Positions 24,235 through 28,488 of a stretch of 28,488 nucleotides of DNA are shown piece by piece. Made by a program: the position numbers and the translations under genes. The notes under the pieces are model-generated. The model saw only the letters and a program-made list of their open reading frames with translations, did not search any database and had not been told where the DNA came from. Positions within the stretch are counted from its first letter, which is position 1; each line of letters starts with the position of its first letter. The stretch is from WQTU01 sp031548835 (GTDB lineage: Bacteria; Spirochaetota; Spirochaetia; CADAEX01), in the NCBI GenBank assembly GCA_031548835.1, contig JAVBQS010000126.1, positions 1-28,488 of the forward strand, in the 5' to 3' direction.

Positions 24235-26328
24235 TTGTCTCCTTGTGTATCTGTAATTATCCCAGTTTATAATGCTGAAGCATATCTACCAGAAGCAATA
24301 GATTCTCTTATTAATCAATCTTTAAAAGATATTGAAGTTATATGTGTAGATGATGGGTCTACAGATTCATCTTTTTCAATCTTAAATCAATATGCAAAAC
24401 TTGAGAAGCGGATTAAAATTATCAAACAAGAAAATCAATATGCAGGTGTTGCCCGTAATACAGGATTACTCCAGGCAAAAGGAAAATATGTTATTTTTTT
24501 AGATGCAGATGATTTTTTTGAACATACACTACTTGAAGAGACATATCTTTCTGGAGAAAAATATTCTTCTGACATTATACTTTTTACAGCATCCTGTTAT
24601 GATACAAAAACAAAGCAAATTTCTAAAGCTCCATGGCTATTAAAGATGGATCGCCTTCCTAATAGTACAGTCTTTTCTGCTTTGGATGCAGCTAATCATA
24701 TTTTTGATATGGTAACACCATGTCCATGGACAAAAATGTTTAAAAGAAGTTTTGTTATTCAGCATGGGTTGAAATTCCAGGAATTTCATAACTCTAATGA
24801 CATTTATTTTGTATTAACTGCACTTTCTCTTGCTAACAAAATTTCTGTTATTAATAAATCTTTATTATATTATAGGATATCTCAAAGTTCTAATCTGCAA
24901 GCAAACAAACAAAATGAGCCACTTGCGTTTTTCCATGCATATAAAACAACTTTAGATACATTAAAAAAAATGACAACTTTTCATTTATTTGAGCAAAGTT
25001 TTTGTAACACAACTCTTGCAGGATGTTTGCATAATTTACGCACTGCAAAAAACAAAGATACCTATAAATTGATATTCTCTGCTTTAAATCAATATATTTT
25101 TAAAGACCTTTCTATTCTAAATAGAGATGAAAATTTTTTCTATTCTAAAAATGATTATAAAGAATTCCTACAAATAAATTACTCCATTGATAATAAGAAC
25201 TATTTAAATAGTAATATTTTTTCCGCTTCCCCAGCTTTGAGTATAATTATACCTGTTTATAATACAGAAAAATATCTTTCTGAATGTTTAGATAGTATTA
25301 ATCAACAGACATTTAAAAATATTGAAGTTATTTGTATTGATGATGGCTCAATAGATAATTCCATAATTATTCTGAATCGCTATGCAAAAAATCATAACTG
25401 GCTAAAAATTTATCATTGCAAAAATAACGGTGCTGCTCATGCCAGAAATTTTGCAATTCAAATAGCAAGTGGTGAATATATTGCTTTTATGGATTCTGAT
25501 GATTTTTATCCATCTGATGAGATATTAGAGATGCTCTATTATTCAGCAAAAAATTCCAATGCGTTAATTTGCGGAGGAAGTTTTTCAAGACTGGAAAAAG
25601 ATAGCATCCTTTATGATTACTATGGAGATTATGAAAAATATATATTTCACAAAGAAGGTTTTATAAATTATATTGATTATCAATTTGATTATGGCTTTAC
25701 ACGATTTATATATTTACGAAAATTATTAATTGACAACAGCATACAATTTCCTAATCTTTCAACGTTTGAAGATCCGCCATTTTTTGTAAAAGCAATGATT
25801 GCCGCTGGTAAATTTTATGCAATACCTCTAGTTACTTATTGTTATAGAAAAAATATAAAGCAGCCAGTTTGGACATCTAAAAAAATAGTTGATTTGTTAA
25901 CTGGATTAAATGAAAATTTGCATATTTCATCAAAAAATAAACTTGCAGAATTGCATAAGTTAACAATTAAACATCTTGAAGATGACTTTAACAAGATAAT
26001 TTTAAAAAATATTCTTTCTGGTAATCCAGAATCATTATACCTATTGTTAAAATCAAATATTGAGGTATCATTGCCACTTGTTTATAATAGCACAGAAAAT
26101 ACAAAAAGTCATTTTTTTATAAAGGGGATCTGGAGTTTAATATTTAAAGACAATTTAAAAGAACAATATTACAAAACTTATACCTGCCATAAATTTTATT
26201 CTATCAACCGTTTCATTACTTTTATTCCCCGTAAAAGTTATAGCCTCATAAAATATTATAAGAAATATGGATCAACCAAGACTCTGCTTAAAATAAAAGA
26301 AAAAATTATAACTTTTTTTAAAAGCTAA
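24235..26328 (+). CDS. Bifunctional protein with two GT2 glycosyltransferase domains
   Basis: The 697-residue protein holds two GT-A domains in tandem. Domain 1 begins SVIIPVYNAEAYLPEAIDS near residue 6, with DADDF at 90-94. Domain 2 begins SIIIPVYNTEKYLSECLDS near residue 337, with DSDDF at 420-424. Both keep the aspartates needed for nucleotide-sugar and metal binding, so both should be active, giving alternating or two-step sugar addition as in polymerising bifunctional enzymes. Domain 2 resembles the single-domain neighbour more closely than domain 1 does. Translation starts at TTG after a strong AGGAGGAAGGGA. The tail FITFIPRKSYSLIKYYKKYG parallels that of the upstream enzyme, suggesting duplication and fusion. 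Confidence 0.92.
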   Translation: MSPCVSVIIPVYNAEAYLPEAIDSLINQSLKDIEVICVDDGSTDSSFSILNQYAKLEKRIKIIKQENQYAGVARNTGLLQAKGKYVIFLDADDFFEHTLLEETYLSGEKYSSDIILFTASCYDTKTKQISKAPWLLKMDRLPNSTVFSALDAANHIFDMVTPCPWTKMFKRSFVIQHGLKFQEFHNSNDIYFVLTALSLANKISVINKSLLYYRISQSSNLQANKQNEPLAFFHAYKTTLDTLKKMTTFHLFEQSFCNTTLAGCLHNLRTAKNKDTYKLIFSALNQYIFKDLSILNRDENFFYSKNDYKEFLQINYSIDNKNYLNSNIFSASPALSIIIPVYNTEKYLSECLDSINQQTFKNIEVICIDDGSIDNSIIILNRYAKNHNWLKIYHCKNNGAAHARNFAIQIASGEYIAFMDSDDFYPSDEILEMLYYSAKNSNALICGGSFSRLEKDSILYDYYGDYEKYIFHKEGFINYIDYQFDYGFTRFIYLRKLLIDNSIQFPNLSTFEDPPFFVKAMIAAGKFYAIPLVTYCYRKNIKQPVWTSKKIVDLLTGLNENLHISSKNKLAELHKLTIKHLEDDFNKIILKNILSGNPESLYLLLKSNIEVSLPLVYNSTENTKSHFFIKGIWSLIFKDNLKEQYYKTYTCHKFYSINRFITFIPRKSYSLIKYYKKYGSTKTLLKIKEKIITFFKS

Positions 26329-26622
26329 TAAAAAATGTGTAACTGTAATTTTTATTATATAATTAACTGGATTGGTTAAGAGAAAATAGACAAAAAATTT
26401 GAACTAATTTTTTTAACTTTTTCATAAATAGTAAAATATACCAAGTTATTGAAATATTATATGGTATAATTTAAAACTGATGTAAAAAAAGGAATCAAAA
26501 GTTTATATGATGATGGTTTTTTTATTATTTTACAAAAAGTAGTAAAAAAGATCTGCAGTAAGGAATATTAACAAAGTTAATATCAAAAAGGTAATAGCCA
26601 TCATATTATGATTTGCTTTTAA
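26329..26622. other. AT-rich convergent intergenic region
   Basis: The 294 bp between two convergent glycosyltransferase genes contain no gene. A 7-bp inverted repeat, TATACCA (26437-26443) with TGGTATA (26462-26468), is present, but there is no terminator-like stem with a T-run. Confidence 0.4.
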
Positions 26623-28176
26623 TCAGAAAGAAACTGTACTTATTTTCATACAATAAAAACGATTTGCATAAAATTTAGAATCTATCAGAAATACCCTGGG
26701 ATCTAGTTTTTGCTTTTGTGAATTAAAATATGATGATTCAACAACAAGATAGAAATCTTTATATTTATATGATTTTAAAAAATTCTCATCAATTTTATTA
26801 TTAAAAATATATATTTGATTATCTGCAAAATATGGGACAATATCTGCATATTTCCATATAGATCTGTTAATAACAAAAACAGGAATTTCTGGGGTTTCTA
26901 TAAATTTATAAGATTGGTGTTTGTCTTTATAAAGATAATCTATCCTTTTTGCATCAAAAATATTTATTACATAAGCTAAACATAGAAAAATTGAAAAAAT
27001 ATAAAATATTTTTTTATTTCTTATAGAATGAAGTAAAATTATTGGAAGAATTATTAAAAAAGGAAAAACAGGCATCGAATACCGCAACTCCTTATATGGA
27101 GCTAACATAGTTACAATAAATATATATATAAATGAAATTATAAAAATTGAAAATATTTTAAGTGAAATATTTAATTTTATCTTAGTAATAATCAAATATA
27201 TTATACCTGCAGCAATAAATATTATTACAGGCATTGTAAAATAATAGATTCTTAAAAATGTTACTGCTCTAATACCAGATTCTATAATATTATTAATCAA
27301 TTTATCTTTTAAAAATAAATTAACAGTTTCTGTTGCTCTACTAGAAGTAAAACCTGATAAATATTTTAAATATAGTACCTGAGCAATTGCAACCGATATT
27401 ATTAATATAAAAATATAAAATATTATTTCTTTATACTTCTTTTCTTTTATATTATAATAAATAAGATATATTCCAAATAGGCCCACAAAAATAATTGCGT
27501 AATAACCTGTTAATAAAGTCAATGCAGTAATAACCGACATCGAACTTAGCAAAAAAGCATTTATAAAAATATTTTTTTCAAAAATAATAATTTTATTTTT
27601 ATCAATAAATTTAAAAATTAAAAAAACAAAAATGATAAATACTGTTTCCTGTAATTGATAAGGTCTTACAAAAAGAGTATTTGAAATTGTCTGCGGCGAT
27701 AAAAAAGTACAAAAAACAGCTAAAATAGCAATTAAATCATTTTTAAATAATAACTTAATCAAAGCAGAAAAAACAAAAAAAGAAACAGAAAATAATATTA
27801 AATTAAGAAAGCAGCCTCTCAAAATAATTTTATTAATATCTCCGTTCTTTAGCCCTGCAAGAGCTATCCTTAATAAGGAGTAATAAAAATTAGTATGTGG
27901 TCCGTCACGGTTATCTTTCCATAATTTTTTTATATCACCAAAAACATTTTTTATACTATCATTATCACATAGACTTATGTCTTTAACATCTTTACCTAAA
28001 TATTTTTTTCCTGTTTCATAATCCTTTGTCCACATATATTCATTATAACAAGAAAGTACTACTGATAAACTTTCATCAACATGAAAACCTTTTTTATTAG
28101 ATATCCAGTATATTCTAAAACTTAATGCAATTAGGTATGAGATAATTAATAATATATAATAATATTTTTTTTTCAT
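26623..28176 (-). CDS. GT-C type membrane glycosyltransferase (ArnT/PMT-like)
   Basis: This 517-residue integral membrane protein has about ten or more hydrophobic helices and a first periplasmic loop containing GFHVDESLS, the acidic motif of GT-C enzymes that use polyprenyl-phosphate sugars. Further support is the FVRPYQLQETVF loop and the C-terminal soluble part. Such proteins move a sugar from a lipid carrier to a glycan or lipid outside the membrane. The frame is open to 28221, but GGAGAAAAG precedes ATG 28176, which gives the expected MKKKYYYILL start. It lies 47 bp downstream of a truncated GtrA-like gene on the same strand; GtrA-type flippases commonly pair with GT-C enzymes to supply the lipid-linked sugar. 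That partner is broken here. Confidence 0.82.
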   Translation of the reverse strand: MKKKYYYILLIISYLIALSFRIYWISNKKGFHVDESLSVVLSCYNEYMWTKDYETGKKYLGKDVKDISLCDNDSIKNVFGDIKKLWKDNRDGPHTNFYYSLLRIALAGLKNGDINKIILRGCFLNLILFSVSFFVFSALIKLLFKNDLIAILAVFCTFLSPQTISNTLFVRPYQLQETVFIIFVFLIFKFIDKNKIIIFEKNIFINAFLLSSMSVITALTLLTGYYAIIFVGLFGIYLIYYNIKEKKYKEIIFYIFILIISVAIAQVLYLKYLSGFTSSRATETVNLFLKDKLINNIIESGIRAVTFLRIYYFTMPVIIFIAAGIIYLIITKIKLNISLKIFSIFIISFIYIFIVTMLAPYKELRYSMPVFPFLIILPIILLHSIRNKKIFYIFSIFLCLAYVINIFDAKRIDYLYKDKHQSYKFIETPEIPVFVINRSIWKYADIVPYFADNQIYIFNNKIDENFLKSYKYKDFYLVVESSYFNSQKQKLDPRVFLIDSKFYANRFYCMKISTVSF

Positions 28177-28222
28177 CTTTTCTCCAAAAAATACGATGCC
28201 TTTATTTAAAATAAATTTCAAA

Positions 28223-28347
28223 CTATTTTTTTCTAAAAACTATAAATCTCTGCACTAAGTAATTTAAGACTGTAAACAAAACCGCAGCTACAAACATTGA
28301 AATATTATCCCGTATGTTAGTTTCATAATTTACTAAAATCATATATA
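28223..28347 (-). pseudogene. 3' remnant of a GtrA-like flippase gene, truncated by an IS
   Basis: The minus strand encodes NISMFVAAVLFTVLNYLVQR followed by FIVFRKK and a TAG at 28225-28223. This matches the last membrane helix and the N-[L/x]-R-[x]-[F/W]-VF-like end of GtrA family proteins, which flip polyprenyl-phosphate sugars. The frame stays open up to 28347, exactly where the terminal repeat of an IS5-type element begins, so about two thirds of the ~130-residue protein is missing. It probably formed an operon with the GT-C gene downstream. An ATG at 28342 gives 39 codons, without a ribosome-binding site. Confidence 0.75.
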
Positions 28348-28488
28348 AGACTTGTTCGGTAACCTTAATAATCATGTAAATCCATGTTGATGATAGCACA
28401 AATAAGTGACATTCTCAGGAAATGCCTTCTGCAATGATTTCTGTATGGATAAGACATAATCTTAAATGTTTTAATCTTAGCATTGATA
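28348..28488 (-). mobile_element. End of an IS5-type insertion sequence
   Basis: The element begins with the terminal repeat AGACTTGTTCGGTAACC at 28348-28364 and continues past the window with the C-terminus of its transposase. The repeat matches the MITE ends (AGACCTGTTCGATAACC) at 15 of 17 bases. It has inserted into a GtrA-like gene. Confidence 0.8.
28365..28488 (-). CDS. C-terminus of an IS5-family transposase (partial)
   Basis: Forty residues are visible, including INAKIKTFKIMSYPYRNH and HFLRMSLICAIINMDL, then TAA at 28367-28365, directly abutting the terminal repeat. The pattern KIKxFKIxxxxYRNxxxRxxLRxxLIxxIxN is the typical end of IS5-family DDE transposases (ISL2-like members as I recall them). 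The catalytic residues lie outside the window, so activity cannot be judged. Transcription from the element would run into the GtrA remnant and the GT-C gene. Confidence 0.75.
   Translation of the reverse strand, partial: INAKIKTFKIMSYPYRNHCRRHFLRMSLICAIINMDLHDY

Noticed and set aside
26437..26468. Inverted repeat TATACCA/TGGTATA as a terminator between convergent genes
   Set aside because: Short AT-rich stem with an 18-base loop and no T-run; expected by chance in this composition.
1..28488. CRISPR arrays, tRNA or rRNA genes, phage genes
   Set aside because: No regularly spaced repeats, cloverleaf-like segments, rRNA signatures or phage structural genes were seen on reading both strands.

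Overview
The window is AT-rich bacterial DNA with strong purine-rich Shine-Dalgarno sites, ATG/GTG/TTG starts and dense operons. The gene mix (TAXI-type TRAP transporter, feoA-feoA-feoB, a Wzm/Wzt glycan exporter, GT2 enzymes, a PEP-mutase-like fusion) and the style of the binding-protein signal peptide (ending ...VFA-AGSGEKAE) suggest a host-associated anaerobe. A spirochaete of the Treponema type is my best guess, held with only moderate confidence because no rRNA or other marker gene is present.

Layout. 1-1.4 kb: the start of a minus-strand operon (a 22-codon ORF coupled to a partial gene) diverges from a LysR-type regulator. 1.4-1.7 kb: a small unidentified protein gene. 1.9-8.3 kb: an amino-acid module. 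An iron-sulfur L-serine dehydratase diverges from a plus-strand run encoding an ornithine cyclodeaminase-family protein, a TAXI binding protein and a fused TRAP permease. The divergent region contains two mutually exclusive hairpins. 8.4-9.0 kb: wrbA. 9.15-12.66 kb: a complete ferrous-iron uptake operon (feoA2-feoA-feoB) with its own promoter, a DtxR-like operator and a terminator, bracketed by two inverted copies of a ~173-bp MITE. 12.8-14.0 kb: a DUF2264 protein.

14.4-28.2 kb is a surface-glycan locus: Wzm/Wzt ABC exporter, a coiled-coil methyltransferase-like protein, then a coupled block of four: a TagB/TagF-type CDP-glycerol transferase-like membrane protein, a short YidC/Oxa1-like protein, a membrane alkaline-phosphatase-superfamily enzyme, and a cytidylyltransferase fused to a PEP-mutase-like domain. 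Single and tandem GT2 glycosyltransferases follow, and a GT-C membrane glycosyltransferase lies on the opposite strand. The last 270 bp show a GtrA-like flippase gene cut short by an IS5-type element. Only the transposase C-terminus and one terminal repeat of that element are in the window. Its terminal repeat matches the MITE ends at 15 of 17 bases, so an IS of this family could be the source of the MITEs.

The most unusual part is the four-gene block at 17.1-22.5 kb. CMP-activated phospho- or phosphono-groups would be made by the cytidylyltransferase and transferred by the TagF-like and phosphatase-superfamily enzymes. However, the PEP-mutase domain has lost its metal-binding and catalytic motifs, the YidC-like protein lacks the groove arginine, and the phosphatase-superfamily ORF has no good start and continues in frame from the YidC-like gene past a single TAA. 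This looks like a divergent, possibly undescribed glycan-decoration module.
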